A DNA stretch of 64,000 nt from Pedobacter endophyticus. GTDB lineage: Bacteria > Bacteroidota > Bacteroidia > Sphingobacteriales > Sphingobacteriaceae. A program made the translations under genes and the position numbers. Shown here in pieces: positions 52,205 to 61,077 of the stretch. Location: assembly GCF_015679185.1 (NCBI RefSeq), contig NZ_CP064939.1, forward strand, positions 3,286,001-3,350,000, read 5' to 3'. Each line of letters opens with the position of its first letter. Within the stretch, counting starts at the first letter, position 1. The notes under the pieces are model-generated. The model was not told where the DNA came from, made no database searches, and saw nothing but the letters and a program-made list of their open reading frames with translations.

Positions 52205-52360
52205 GCGGAAAGGTTAAAGCTGAAAGACAAAAGCGGAAGGACAAAAGATCAAAGCTGAAAGACGAACGCGACGGCTCTTTGCCGGCCAGTCTTTACCACG
52301 ATGAGATGGAACACAGCAATCCTGGCGCCCTCTCTTCAAGGAGAGGACGGGGGAGCGGCA
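52205..52360. repeat. Purine-rich direct repeats between proB and proA
   Basis: Three loose copies of AAAGCTGAAAGACAAAAGCG at about 52217-52277, followed by a CCTCTCTTCAAGGAGAGGA hairpin (52330-52348). No gene; may separate proB and proA transcripts. Confidence 0.55.
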
Positions 52361-52379
52361 CTTGATAAACAATACTAAA

Positions 52380-53663
52380 ATGAACTATAAAGACTACTTC
52401 GAAAGGGCGCAGCGGGCAAGTCGCTCTATGATGAGCTTAAGTAAAGACACAATTAACGCTGTGTTGAGTGACTTAGCAGATGAGATGATTTTGAATACGC
52501 CCGAAATTCTTGCTGAAAATGCAAGGGATTTAGCGAAGATGCCGATCGAAGATCCAAAATACGACAGACTTAAATTAACGGAACAGCGCATTGCGGATAT
52601 AGCAAATGACATAAAAAACGTGGTTGGTTTGGCAAGTCCGTTGGGTGAAATCCTTTCGGACAAGACGTTGGAAAATAAGTTGCAGATTCAAAAAGTTCGG
52701 GTTCCGCTTGGCGTGGTTGGCGTAATTTACGAGGCACGCCCAAATGTAACTGCCGATGTGTTTTCGCTCTGTTTTAAAACGGGAAATGTGGCTGTTTTAA
52801 AAGGTGGCAGCGATGCAGAGTTTTCGAACCTGGCTATTGCAAAGGTGGTACATGCGGTACTTGAAAAATTTGGTATAAATGCAAACGTTTTGACCTTGTT
52901 GCCTGCTGAAAGAGCAGCAACTGAGGCGTTGTTAAATGCGAGGGGCTTTGTTGATGTGCTTATTCCACGCGGCAGCCAATCGTTGATTAACTACGTTCGC
53001 GATAACAGCAAAATTCCGGTAATTGAAACCGGAGCCGGAATTGTTCACACTTATTTTGATGCAGACGGCGATTTGCAAAAAGGGGCAGCAATAGTTTTTA
53101 ATGCAAAAACCAGAAGAGTGAGTGTTTGTAATTCGCTCGATTGCTTGTTGATCCATCAAAATCGGCTGGATGATCTGGCTGAACTTTTATCGCCGTTAGC
53201 AGATGGAAAAGTTGAGCTATTTGCCGACGAGAGAAGCTTTGTGCGCTTGAGGTCGTCTTATCCTAACGAACTTCTGAACCCTGCAAACAAACAACATTTT
53301 GGAACGGAATTTCTTTCTTTAAAAATGGCTGTTAAGGTTGTTGATGACTTAGATACGGCGTTGGATCACATCGCCAGGTATAGTTCTAAGCATAGCGAGG
53401 CTATTGTTTCTGAAAATGCGTCGAACATCGAAAGGTTTTTAAACGAGGTAGACGCTGCTGCGGTATATGCCAATGCCTCGACAGGATTTACTGATGGGGC
53501 GCAATTTGGTTTAGGAGCCGAAATCGGCATCAGCACACAAAAGCTTCATGCCCGCGGCCCAATGGGACTGGAAGAACTAACGAGCTATAAATGGGTAGTG
53601 AGGGGCGATGGACAGATAAGGAGCCCCTCCCAACCCTCCCCAGAGGAGAGGGCTAAAGCATGA
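52380..53663 (+). CDS. proA: Glutamate-5-semialdehyde dehydrogenase (gamma-glutamyl phosphate reductase) with repeat-derived C-terminus
   Basis: About 427 residues from ATG 52380 (MNYKDYFERAQRASRSMMSL); a TTG six codons upstream is a weaker alternative. NADPH-dependent reductase of the ALDH superfamily: VPLGVVGVIYEARPNVTADV, PVIETGAGIVHTYFD, the catalytic Cys in VSVCNSLDCLL, and ALGAEIGISTQKLHARGPMG-like DGAQFGLGAEIGISTQKLHA. After GDGQIR, where ProA proteins usually end, about 13 residues (SPSQPSPEERAKA) are coded by a CCCCTCC/AGAGGAGAGGG intergenic repeat. Enzyme core intact. Confidence 0.93.
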   Translation: MNYKDYFERAQRASRSMMSLSKDTINAVLSDLADEMILNTPEILAENARDLAKMPIEDPKYDRLKLTEQRIADIANDIKNVVGLASPLGEILSDKTLENKLQIQKVRVPLGVVGVIYEARPNVTADVFSLCFKTGNVAVLKGGSDAEFSNLAIAKVVHAVLEKFGINANVLTLLPAERAATEALLNARGFVDVLIPRGSQSLINYVRDNSKIPVIETGAGIVHTYFDADGDLQKGAAIVFNAKTRRVSVCNSLDCLLIHQNRLDDLAELLSPLADGKVELFADERSFVRLRSSYPNELLNPANKQHFGTEFLSLKMAVKVVDDLDTALDHIARYSSKHSEAIVSENASNIERFLNEVDAAAVYANASTGFTDGAQFGLGAEIGISTQKLHARGPMGLEELTSYKWVVRGDGQIRSPSQPSPEERAKA

Positions 53664-53753
53664 TGTAAAATCAGCTCGAAATATTTTTTGCAGTTTAAAT
53701 ACGTTGGGTTTTCAAAGTCCTCCCCTCTGGGGAGGATTTAGGAGGGGCTTTTA
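53622..53753. repeat. Inverted pair of CTCCCC elements at the proA/MBL gene boundary
   Basis: 53622-53655 (AGCCCCTCCCAACCCTCCCC onward) lies in the proA end; 53710-53751 (GTCCTCCCCTCTGGGGAGGA onward) is its reverse complement. Together they can form a stem of about 30 pairs across a 55-base loop and may terminate both convergent genes. Confidence 0.7.
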
Positions 53754-55133
53754 TATTTCAAACACCTCTCCCCTTTCGGGCGCTACTACATTGAAACCAT
53801 CTTCCTGCAAAGCTGCGGCCAGACTTTGTAAGCTCTTATCTTCGCCATGAACCAGAAACACTTTTTTAGGATGGCCAGTCTGCTTAACCGTTTTTACTAA
53901 ATCGTTGTGGTCGCCATGGCCGCTAAGTAAATCGGTTTGACGGATGGTAGCGTAAACCATCATTTCTCTATCTTTTATTCTAACAATTGGCGCACCGCTC
54001 AATAGCTTGTAGCCCAGCGTACCTTTTGCGCAATAGCCGATAAATAGAATGGTGCAATAGTAGTTCTGAATATTGTAATAGAGGTGATCTTGAATGCGGC
54101 CCCCTTCGAGCATGCCCGCTGAGGAAATGATGATACAGGGATCGAAATAGTTGGAAACATCCTTGCTTTCTTTCATGGTTTGCACATAAGCCAAATGCTC
54201 AAACTCGAACTCATCGCCCATGGTTTGATAGAAATCCTTTGCTTCCTGATTAACCAGGTTGTGGTGCTTGCGGTAAACATCGGTTGCCTGTATGGCCATG
54301 GGACTATCTACGAATATCTGCACGGGGGGCAACAATTTCTTTGTAAAGATTTGGTTGAGGGCAAAAACCAACGACTGCGTCCTTCCGATGCTAAATGCAG
54401 GTATAATCAATCGGCCGGGTGTTTTTATGCAGGCTTCTTCAATCTCTTTTACCAATCTTTCCTCCAACGTTTGATCTTTGGTGTGGTAGCGACCGCCATA
54501 GGTAGACTCGCACACAAAGTAATCTACCTGGGGGATTGGCTCAGGCTTTACCAAAACAGGGTAATTTTCTCTGCCAATGTCGCCCGAGAAAGCGATTTTC
54601 TTTTCTTCGCCCCCGTCGTTAATCGTTAAAACTGCCGCTGCGGCCCCAAGTAAGTGCCCGACGGGGATAAAGGTGAGGCTGATGTCGCCATTTATTTTGA
54701 AAGCTTTGTTAAATGCAATGGTTACGAAGCGATCGATAGTATCCATTACATGCTTATGCAGGTACAAAGGTTTTGGCCCACTGAAATTGCCGCGTTTTGT
54801 GCGTGGTTTTCTACTTTGTTTCCTTAAAAAGAGTTCAACAGAATCGAACAGTAAAATGGAGGTTAAATCGGCTGTTGGCGGCGTACAAAGTACCTGCCCT
54901 TCAAAACCCGAGCGTACAAGTGTAGGCAAATTGCCTGAGTGGTCGATATGTGCATGGGTTAAGATAACCAGGTTAATGCTGGCGGGATCGAAAGGGAATT
55001 GCTGATTTTCTTCTTGATAGGTCTCCTTTTCATAATCTAAACCGCAATCTATCAATATTTTGTAATGTCCAACTTCGAGCAGGTGCATACTTCCTGTTAC
55101 CTGCTGTGCAGCGCCCCAAAACGTTAACTTCAT
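53751..55133 (-). CDS. MBL-fold beta-CASP ribonuclease-like protein
   Basis: A 460-residue metallo-beta-lactamase-fold hydrolase. Metal motif H60-A-H62-I-D64-H65 in LTHAHIDHSGNLP; then FIPVGHLLGAAAAVL; then the beta-CASP insert with FVCESTYGGRYH, IIPAFSIGRTQSLVFALNQI, ISSAGMLEGGRIQDHL and late VHGEDKSL. This layout matches CPSF-73/RNase J-related enzymes that cut RNA. Similar free-standing proteins in Bacteroidota are taken to act on RNA; no substrate is known. Single gene, converging on proA. Confidence 0.9.
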   Translation of the reverse strand: MKLTFWGAAQQVTGSMHLLEVGHYKILIDCGLDYEKETYQEENQQFPFDPASINLVILTHAHIDHSGNLPTLVRSGFEGQVLCTPPTADLTSILLFDSVELFLRKQSRKPRTKRGNFSGPKPLYLHKHVMDTIDRFVTIAFNKAFKINGDISLTFIPVGHLLGAAAAVLTINDGGEEKKIAFSGDIGRENYPVLVKPEPIPQVDYFVCESTYGGRYHTKDQTLEERLVKEIEEACIKTPGRLIIPAFSIGRTQSLVFALNQIFTKKLLPPVQIFVDSPMAIQATDVYRKHHNLVNQEAKDFYQTMGDEFEFEHLAYVQTMKESKDVSNYFDPCIIISSAGMLEGGRIQDHLYYNIQNYYCTILFIGYCAKGTLGYKLLSGAPIVRIKDREMMVYATIRQTDLLSGHGDHNDLVKTVKQTGHPKKVFLVHGEDKSLQSLAAALQEDGFNVVAPERGEVFEI

Positions 55134-55216
55134 TTTTATTTATTGTAGGATAATTTGTTTGGACGTAAAGTAATATAATTGATGCGATTTTTAATAATTA
55201 CAGTGTATTTTTTTGA

Positions 55217-55564
55217 TTAATTGTCTTCCACTCTCCGTTTTGCTACAGTAAGTAATGCAGCTTTACGCTGGTCAGAAAAACCATTTAAGTCATCTTCGGT
55301 AATTACTTTATCAACTAACATCCCGATAAGGATAAAATAGAAATCTGAGTTACTCATGCCGTCATAACGTCTTGCAATGTGTTTATCGAAATCTTTTACT
55401 GCCGTAAATATCGAATAATAACTTTCTCTGTTATCAATAGGTTTTTCTGCTTGCCATTTGCTTAAAATTGCTGCAAAATCGCCCATGCCTCTGGCAAATT
55501 CGCGTTGCAAGGCCACTTCAAAAATAGCCCTGCATATTTTGTTTTCCGATTTAGTGAAGTCCAT
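55217..55564 (-). CDS. Small helical protein of unknown function
   Basis: A 115-residue soluble, mainly helical protein (MDFTKSENKICRAIFEVALQ). It is rich in aromatic and charged residues, e.g. DFDKHIARRYDGMSNSDFYF. It lacks signal peptide, membrane segment and any motif I recognise. It stands alone between the beta-CASP gene and a rightward small gene. Confidence 0.6.
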   Translation of the reverse strand: MDFTKSENKICRAIFEVALQREFARGMGDFAAILSKWQAEKPIDNRESYYSIFTAVKDFDKHIARRYDGMSNSDFYFILIGMLVDKVITEDDLNGFSDQRKAALLTVAKRRVEDN

Positions 55565-55629
55565 AGTTAAAGGTATAAATTTTTAAAAGCATAACTGCTA
55601 TTAAACCTGAACCATTCGTTTCAATGCCT

Positions 55630-55637
55630 TATCTTTG
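55630..55637 (+). promoter_or_regulatory. TAnnTTTG promoter motif before the acidic small protein
   Basis: TATCTTTG, 16 bases before ATG 55654. It lies inside the longer open frame and therefore favours the later start. Confidence 0.55.
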
Positions 55638-55653
55638 CACAAAAACAGTCGCC

Positions 55654-55908
55654 ATGCAAGAACCATTTGATATAGAAATCGGCACGATAAATTATTCGGT
55701 CTTCCCCGAGGGAAATGATTCATATACGATTTTTAAAGACGGAAAAGAGTACACCCAGATTCAGAAAGATACATCGGCCATTTGGTTAAAGATGGACTAT
55801 AAAACGGAATTGCCAATTTTTGAGGAGGATGAGGAAGTGAATGCTATTGGAAAGGCAATTGAAAGTTATGTGCCTGAGGAGGAAGATGAGGAAGACGAAG
55901 AATTATAA
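55654..55908 (+). CDS. Small acidic protein of unknown function
   Basis: An 84-residue protein from ATG 55654, chosen over a frame 10 codons longer because a promoter motif overlaps that extension. Residues 1-65 look folded (IEIGTINYSVFPEGNDSYTI, YTQIQKDTSAIWLKM); the end is very acidic (ESYVPEEEDEEDEEL). It is cytoplasmic; similar short proteins are common in Sphingobacteriaceae without known function. Ends in a terminator. Confidence 0.7.
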   Translation: MQEPFDIEIGTINYSVFPEGNDSYTIFKDGKEYTQIQKDTSAIWLKMDYKTELPIFEEDEEVNAIGKAIESYVPEEEDEEDEEL

Positions 55909-55913
55909 TAAAA

Positions 55914-55945
55914 AAATCCCCAACTTTTAAAGCGGGGGATTTCTT
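55914..55945 (+). terminator. Intrinsic terminator after the acidic small protein
   Basis: AAATCCCC and GGGGATTT pair around 13 bases, with A residues before and T residues after, so it may act in both directions. Confidence 0.75.
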
Positions 55946-55966
55946 ATTAATTCATTTGTTTTTTAC

Positions 55967-56356
55967 CTATCGGTCGCAGTCTGCTGTCCAGGTTTGGCCA
56001 TCTTTGGTTACCAACATGTTCAGATCGTCTTCATCGATGGTAATTCCGGTTAAGCCCGAACCTACACTCACATAGGTGTTATCTCCCGATTTCTCGAATT
56101 TTACGCCTGTAATGTCGGGAATGTTGTTTCCGAAGTAGAAATTGTACGTTTCGCCAACTTTACTTACGGTTACCTTACCGTCGGAGCTGTTAATAGTAGT
56201 TTGGCCATTGCGGTAAGAAACGGTTCCTTTATAAGTGCCCACAAAGAAATCTCTATCGGCCGGATCGGTATCTTTTTTACATGATACCATTACTGTTAAT
56301 GCTATCAAAAGCATGCTGAAAATTTGAACTGTCTTTTTCATCTTTTTGTTTTTCAA
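55967..56356 (-). CDS. Small lipoprotein of unknown function
   Basis: A 129-residue protein; ATG 56356 or 56344 (MKKTVQIFSMLLIALTVMVS followed by Cys) could be the start. The lipobox VSC and the following KKDTD point to an outer-membrane lipoprotein. The mature part is beta-rich (GTYKGTVSYRNGQTTINSSD, GETYNFYFGNNIPDITGVKF) and ends with a single Cys (ADCDR). Unrecognised. Confidence 0.7.
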   Translation of the reverse strand: MKNKKMKKTVQIFSMLLIALTVMVSCKKDTDPADRDFFVGTYKGTVSYRNGQTTINSSDGKVTVSKVGETYNFYFGNNIPDITGVKFEKSGDNTYVSVGSGLTGITIDEDDLNMLVTKDGQTWTADCDR

Positions 56357-56615
56357 TTAAGAACCTGCTTCGGTAGAAAGCAAATTCGGTGAATAAAATG
56401 TGATAGCTTGATTACAATCACTATGCCAATGACGATAATTTTTGCCCCGAAAACATGAATTTTGAAATTAATTTGCTCCCATTATAAGTCTTAATTGGTT
56501 GAAAAACAACGATTTTTAATTGTGTCTTTTGAATTTTATTAGCTAAACTAAGAGAGGTTGATCAGCTGGCCAGTTAATTGAAAAACTGTTTGGTTTTTTG
56601 GAATCTCACTTAGCG

Positions 56616-57026
56616 TTAATCGTGCAAATACCGATAAAAGTCGTTGACAAAAGTTTTTTGACCATCTCGAAAAATGTTCATACAATTGAAATTAATTAGT
56701 AAGCCTTGAGGAGCTTCCAGCAATTTCATGTACGTAAGCAGTTGCGCCTCATAGATTGGTTCTATCATTTTTGCCGATTTAATTTCAACAGCAAGGCAAT
56801 TTTCTACAAGTAGGTCGCAGCGCAATGTTGTTGCAACAACAATCTCTTTGTAGGTTATAGGCATTGATATTTCACTCACAAAGTCGATGCCGCGGAGTGA
56901 GAGCTCATGTTTCATACACTCATGATAGACGCTCTCCAGTAGTCCTGGCCCCAGTGATTTATGTATTTCGATAGCTGAACCAATCACTTCGTAGGTTAGT
57001 TCTTTAAGGTAAGTTTTGGTTATCAT
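56616..57026 (-). CDS. GxxExxY family protein
   Basis: A 136-residue protein of the GxxExxY family: LGPGLLESVYHECMKHELSL holds the name motif, and AVEIKSAKMIEPIYEAQLLTY is the PD-(D/E)xK nuclease-like core with E-x-K. Function is unproven, but the fold suggests nuclease ancestry. Such genes are common as single, repeat-flanked genes in Bacteroidota. Here the upstream DNA is a 126-base tandem array. Confidence 0.88.
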   Translation of the reverse strand: MITKTYLKELTYEVIGSAIEIHKSLGPGLLESVYHECMKHELSLRGIDFVSEISMPITYKEIVVATTLRCDLLVENCLAVEIKSAKMIEPIYEAQLLTYMKLLEAPQGLLINFNCMNIFRDGQKTFVNDFYRYLHD

Positions 57027-57057
57027 ATATTAACGTTTGTTTTGCTCTTGGTTGTAG

Positions 57058-57606
57058 GTAATATGGTTTTTATGAGCCAAGCCAGGTCTAAATTTTCTCT
57101 ATGGCTATATGGTTCAAATTTATTTGTCTTGGGTGTACGCTTATAAAAGGCTTGCCTCAATTATCAACCATATAGGCACATAGGTCATATAGTTTTTAGG
57201 AGCCAACCCAGGTATATATTTTCTCTATGGCTTATGGTTTCAATTTTATTTGTCTAGCCGCGTACGCTTATAAAAGGTTTGCCTCAATTACCGATCATAT
57301 AGGCATATAGGTCATATAGTTTTTATCGGCCAAGCCAGGTCTAAATTTTCTCTACGGATATATGGTTTCAATTTTATTTGGTATACGCTTATAAAGGTTT
57401 TGTCTCAATTATCGACCATATAGGCATATAGGTCATATAGTTTTTAGGAGCCAAGCGCAGTCTATATTTTCTCTATGGCTATATCGTTCAATTTTATTTG
57501 TCCTAGGTGTATGCTTATAAAAGGTTTGCCTCAATTATCGACCATATAAGCATATAGGTCATATAGTTCTTATGAGCCAAGCGCAGTCTATAATTCCTCT
57601 ATGCCT
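57058..57606. repeat. Tandem array of a ~126-bp repeat (four full units plus part)
   Basis: Anchored on GAGCC at 57074, 57200, 57327 (CGGCC), 57448 and 57574: spacings 126, 127, 121, 126. Each unit includes GAGCCAAGCCAGGTCTA, TTTTCTCTATGG, TTTATTTG, ACGCTTATAAAAGG, TGCCTCAATTATCGACC and CATATAGGCATATAGG. Units differ by scattered substitutions. No ORF is shared. It lies between comM and the GxxExxY gene. Confidence 0.9.
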
Positions 57607-57611
57607 AACCT

Positions 57612-59150
57612 CTACCCTGCCCAACCATCCCTATCCAGGCTTCTATAGTTAATAGACTCGGCCAAGTGCTCTAATTCTACGTTTTCGCTTCCATCTAAAT
57701 CGGCAATGGTGCGTGCAACTTTCAAGATCCTATCGTAAGCTCGTGCCGATAAGCCCAATCGCTCCATAGCGGTTTTCAAGAGTTGTGTCCCCGCTTCACT
57801 GATCTGGCAAACTTTGCGCACCATTTTTGGACTCATCTGCGCATTGCAATGCAGATCTTCTTTGTCGGCAAATCTATCGTCCTGAATTTCCCTCGCTTTG
57901 ATTACCCGGGCCCTAATCATTTCACTTTTTTCTGTCTCACGAGAGGAGGCGAGCTCAGAAAAGTCGACAGGCGTTACCTCAACGTGTAAATCTATTCTAT
58001 CCAAAAGCGGCCCCGAAATCTTGCTCAGATATTTTTGAACCACACCGGGCGCACAAACGCATTCCTTTTCGGGGTGGTTGTAAAAGCCACAAGGACAAGG
58101 GTTCATTGAGGCAACCAACATAAAGCTTGCAGGATATTCAACAGAGAACCTTGCCCGGGCTATTGCTACCTTTCTGTCTTCTAAAGGTTGACGCATTACC
58201 TCTAAAACCGTTCGCTTAAACTCGGGCAGTTCATCTAAAAAGAGCACACCATTGTGCGCCAACGATATTTCTCCCGGTTGTGGATTCACTCCACCGCCAA
58301 CCAAGGCTACATCAGAAATGGTATGGTGAGGCGACCTGTACGGACGGACGGTCATTAAGGCATCGGCGGCAGAGAGCTTTCCTGCAACCGAGTGTATTTT
58401 AGTGGTTTCTAAGGCTTCGAATAAATTTAAAGGAGGCAAAATGGTGGGCAAGCGCTTGGCAAGCATCGTTTTTCCGGCACCGGGCGGGCCAATCAAGATT
58501 ACATTATGGCCGCCAGCGGCGGCAATTTCTAGCGCACGTTTAATATTTTCCTGCCCTTTAACATCAGCAAAATCGTGCTCGTAATTACCAATGTTCTTTA
58601 AAAACTCTTCTTTGGTGTTAATTTTAACCTGTTCCAAAGGTTCTTTTTTATTGAAAAAAGCAATTACCTGCGCCAGCGTTTCTACGCCGTAGGCAATTAA
58701 GCCATCAACAATGGCCGCCTCGCGAACATTTTGTTTCGGTAGTATAAAACCTGTAAAACCATCTTGTTGGGCTTGTATAGCAATGGGCAGTGCGCCCTTA
58801 ATGGGTTGAATTGCACCGTCGAGCGAAAGCTCACCCATGATGAAATAATCGGCCAGTTCATCATCAGGAATTTGCCCCGAGGCCGCTAAAATTCCGATGG
58901 CAATTGGCAAATCGTAAGCCGACCCCTCTTTTCGAATGTCGGCCGGGGCCAGGTTGACCACTATTTTTTGTCGCGGCATCCGAAATCCTGCAACGTGGAT
59001 CGCACTTTCGACCCGTTGTAAACTTTCTTTCACAGCGTTATCAGGCAGCCCGACCATATAATATTTATTGCCCTTCCTAATACTTACCTCGATAGTAATA
59101 GTTAGCGCATTTACGCCATAAACGGCACTCCCGTATGTTTTTACAAGCAT
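57612..59150 (-). CDS. comM: YifB/ComM family Mg-chelatase-like AAA ATPase
   Basis: A 512-residue protein. N-terminal lon-protease-like domain (MLVKTYGSAVYGVNALTITI through VKESLQRVESAIH), then the AAA core: Walker A GPPGAGKTMLAKRL, HNGVLFLDELPEFKRTVLEV, and a Cys-rich insert ASMNPCPCGFYNHPEKECVC before the C-terminal Mg-chelatase domain. ComM is a hexameric helicase that assists branch migration during natural transformation in Vibrio. Here the context says nothing on competence. It lies upstream of the tandem array and is transcribed leftward. Confidence 0.93.
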   Translation of the reverse strand: MLVKTYGSAVYGVNALTITIEVSIRKGNKYYMVGLPDNAVKESLQRVESAIHVAGFRMPRQKIVVNLAPADIRKEGSAYDLPIAIGILAASGQIPDDELADYFIMGELSLDGAIQPIKGALPIAIQAQQDGFTGFILPKQNVREAAIVDGLIAYGVETLAQVIAFFNKKEPLEQVKINTKEEFLKNIGNYEHDFADVKGQENIKRALEIAAAGGHNVILIGPPGAGKTMLAKRLPTILPPLNLFEALETTKIHSVAGKLSAADALMTVRPYRSPHHTISDVALVGGGVNPQPGEISLAHNGVLFLDELPEFKRTVLEVMRQPLEDRKVAIARARFSVEYPASFMLVASMNPCPCGFYNHPEKECVCAPGVVQKYLSKISGPLLDRIDLHVEVTPVDFSELASSRETEKSEMIRARVIKAREIQDDRFADKEDLHCNAQMSPKMVRKVCQISEAGTQLLKTAMERLGLSARAYDRILKVARTIADLDGSENVELEHLAESINYRSLDRDGWAG

Positions 59151-59535
59151 TCCTTTTTTATTATAAGAAATGGGATGACAGATTATTCGGGGATGAGTGG
59201 TGATTTGTCTTTCCTAAGATAGCAAGAATTATCGACTTGTGATCGCAGGTCGAGATCAAAAACAAAGAAATGTTGGGGGCCTGCCAGCGATATTTTCCTC
59301 CATGGTGTCAACCCGAGCGGAGTCGAAAGATCTTTAGTGCTTACCCTTCGACTCCGCTCAGGGTGACAATCGATGCGATAGATTCAAAAGGCAAAAAAAA
59401 TCCCAACCATTTCTGATCAGGATTTAAATACTTAAGCCCTACCCAATCTCCCCAGAGGGGACGAGTTAGCGATGCGCTAAACCGCAATTGCAAGTTTAGG
59501 GCTTTTTTTCGCTTTAAGCCTTAGTCTTTCAGCTT
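59151..59535. repeat. Repeats between ffh and comM
   Basis: No gene. GTCAACCCGAGCGGAGTCGA and CTTCGACTCCGCTCAGGGTG (59307-59326 and 59346-59365) form a hairpin over 19 bases. A CTCCCCAGAGGGGA element (about 59449-59462) follows. AAGCCCT (59431) and AGGGCTT (59500) with a T7 run pair across it. Confidence 0.7.
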
Positions 59536-60876
59536 TTATCTTTTACCGAACGGCATTTTAGGCATTCCTTTCATCATTGCTGCTGCGGCTGCGGGGTTCG
59601 AAAACTGCTTCATCATTTTGCGCATATCTTCAAACTGCTTAATCAACTTGGTTACTTCCTCCACTTTACTGCCCGAACCCTTTGCAATGCGTAAGCGACG
59701 ACTTTGTTGAATCGCGTCAGGGTTTTCTTTCTCAAATGGTGTCATCGAATTAATTATAGCTTCGATTGATTTAAAAGCATCATCCTGAATATCAACGTTT
59801 TTCATCATCTTTCCCACTCCTGGAATCATCCCCATCAAATCTTTCATGTTACCCATTTTCTTGATCTGCTGAATTTGGTTGTAGAAGTCGTTGAAGTCGA
59901 ATTTATTTTTGCGAATCTTCTTCTGTAACTCTGCTGCTTCTTTCTCGTCGAACTGCATTTGAGCACGTTCAACCAACGAAACCACATCGCCCATTCCCAA
60001 AATACGCGAAGCCATACGGTCAGGATAGAAAACATCAAGTGCTTCCATTTTCTCGCCCGTACCAATAAACTTAATCGGTTTGTTTACTACCGATTTGATC
60101 GAAAGCGCTGCACCACCGCGGGTATCGCCATCTAGTTTGGTCAAAACAACGCCGGTAAAATCAAGACGATCGTTAAACACCTTGGCGGTATTTACAGCAT
60201 CTTGTCCAGTCATCGAATCCACAACGAATAAAATCTCGTGCGGTTGGGTTTTGGCCTTAACTTCCGATATCTCGTTCATCAACGATTCGTCGATGGCCAA
60301 ACGACCTGCGGTATCGATAATGATTACATTATTTCCGTTCTGCTTACCGTGCTCGATACCTTCTTGCGCAATGCCTACAGGATCGTTAGATTGACGATTT
60401 GCATAAACCGAAACGCCAACCGAAGTACCTAAAACCTCTAACTGATCTACTGCCGCCGGGCGATACATATCGCCAGCAACCAACAGCGGTTTTTTGCCCT
60501 TACCCTTTAAATGTAAAGCCAATTTACCAGCGAAAGTAGTTTTACCCGCACCATTTAAACCGGCAATTAAAATAATGGTTGGATTTGCCTTCGTTTCAAG
60601 CTCTGTAACCTCGCCACCCATTAAGGCCGCAAGCTCGTCGTTCATGATTTTGGTAAGCAATTGTCCCGGCGAAACTGCGGTTAACACATTCTGCCCCAAA
60701 GCTTTTTGCCTTACTTCGTCGGTAAACGACTTAGCCGTTTTATAGTTCACGTCGGCATCCAGCAGCGCTTTGCGGATCTCTTTCATCGTTTCTGCAACGT
60801 TGATTTCCGTAATGCTGCCTTGTCCCTTTAATACCTTAAATGCTCTGTCTAGCTTGTCCTGTAAATTATCAAACAT
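59536..60876 (-). CDS. ffh: Signal recognition particle protein Ffh
   Basis: A 446-residue SRP GTPase, binding 4.5S RNA and signal sequences for co-translational membrane targeting. N domain 1-90; G domain with GLNGAGKTTFAGKLALHLKG (G1), DMYRPAAVDQL, DTAGRLAIDESL (G3), VLTKLDGDTRGGAAL (G4) and the IKFIGTGEKM closing box; M domain from about 300 with Met-rich helices and FKSIEAIINSMTPFEKENPD. The C-terminus is FGKR. Length normal (E. coli 453). Single gene with a candidate TACATTTG promoter. Confidence 0.97.
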   Translation of the reverse strand: MFDNLQDKLDRAFKVLKGQGSITEINVAETMKEIRKALLDADVNYKTAKSFTDEVRQKALGQNVLTAVSPGQLLTKIMNDELAALMGGEVTELETKANPTIILIAGLNGAGKTTFAGKLALHLKGKGKKPLLVAGDMYRPAAVDQLEVLGTSVGVSVYANRQSNDPVGIAQEGIEHGKQNGNNVIIIDTAGRLAIDESLMNEISEVKAKTQPHEILFVVDSMTGQDAVNTAKVFNDRLDFTGVVLTKLDGDTRGGAALSIKSVVNKPIKFIGTGEKMEALDVFYPDRMASRILGMGDVVSLVERAQMQFDEKEAAELQKKIRKNKFDFNDFYNQIQQIKKMGNMKDLMGMIPGVGKMMKNVDIQDDAFKSIEAIINSMTPFEKENPDAIQQSRRLRIAKGSGSKVEEVTKLIKQFEDMRKMMKQFSNPAAAAAMMKGMPKMPFGKR

Positions 60877-60938
60877 CGTTATATAAGCTAATAGCTTGTT
60901 GCTATAAAAGCAAAAGCCACTTGTTTTTTAATAAAAGG

Positions 60939-60946
60939 CAAATGTA
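60939..60946 (-). promoter_or_regulatory. TAnnTTTG promoter motif before ffh
   Basis: TACATTTG on the minus strand, 63 bases before the ffh ATG; a TTG about 20 bases upstream may be the -33 element. Confidence 0.45.
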
Positions 60947-61077
60947 TCAAATTTTGCTTGTAAATCTTTGCAACTCAAAGCCAAAAATCTTTTTATAACG
61001 CCAACAAACCCTAATAATCTTCCATTTGATGCAACAATTAGCACCATTCATAGTCTTATGGTTACTAAAACAAACAA

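Noticed and set aside
57058..57606. CRISPR-like array
   Set aside because: Units of about 126 bases are contiguous, with no short exact repeat alternating with unique spacers, and there are no cas genes nearby.
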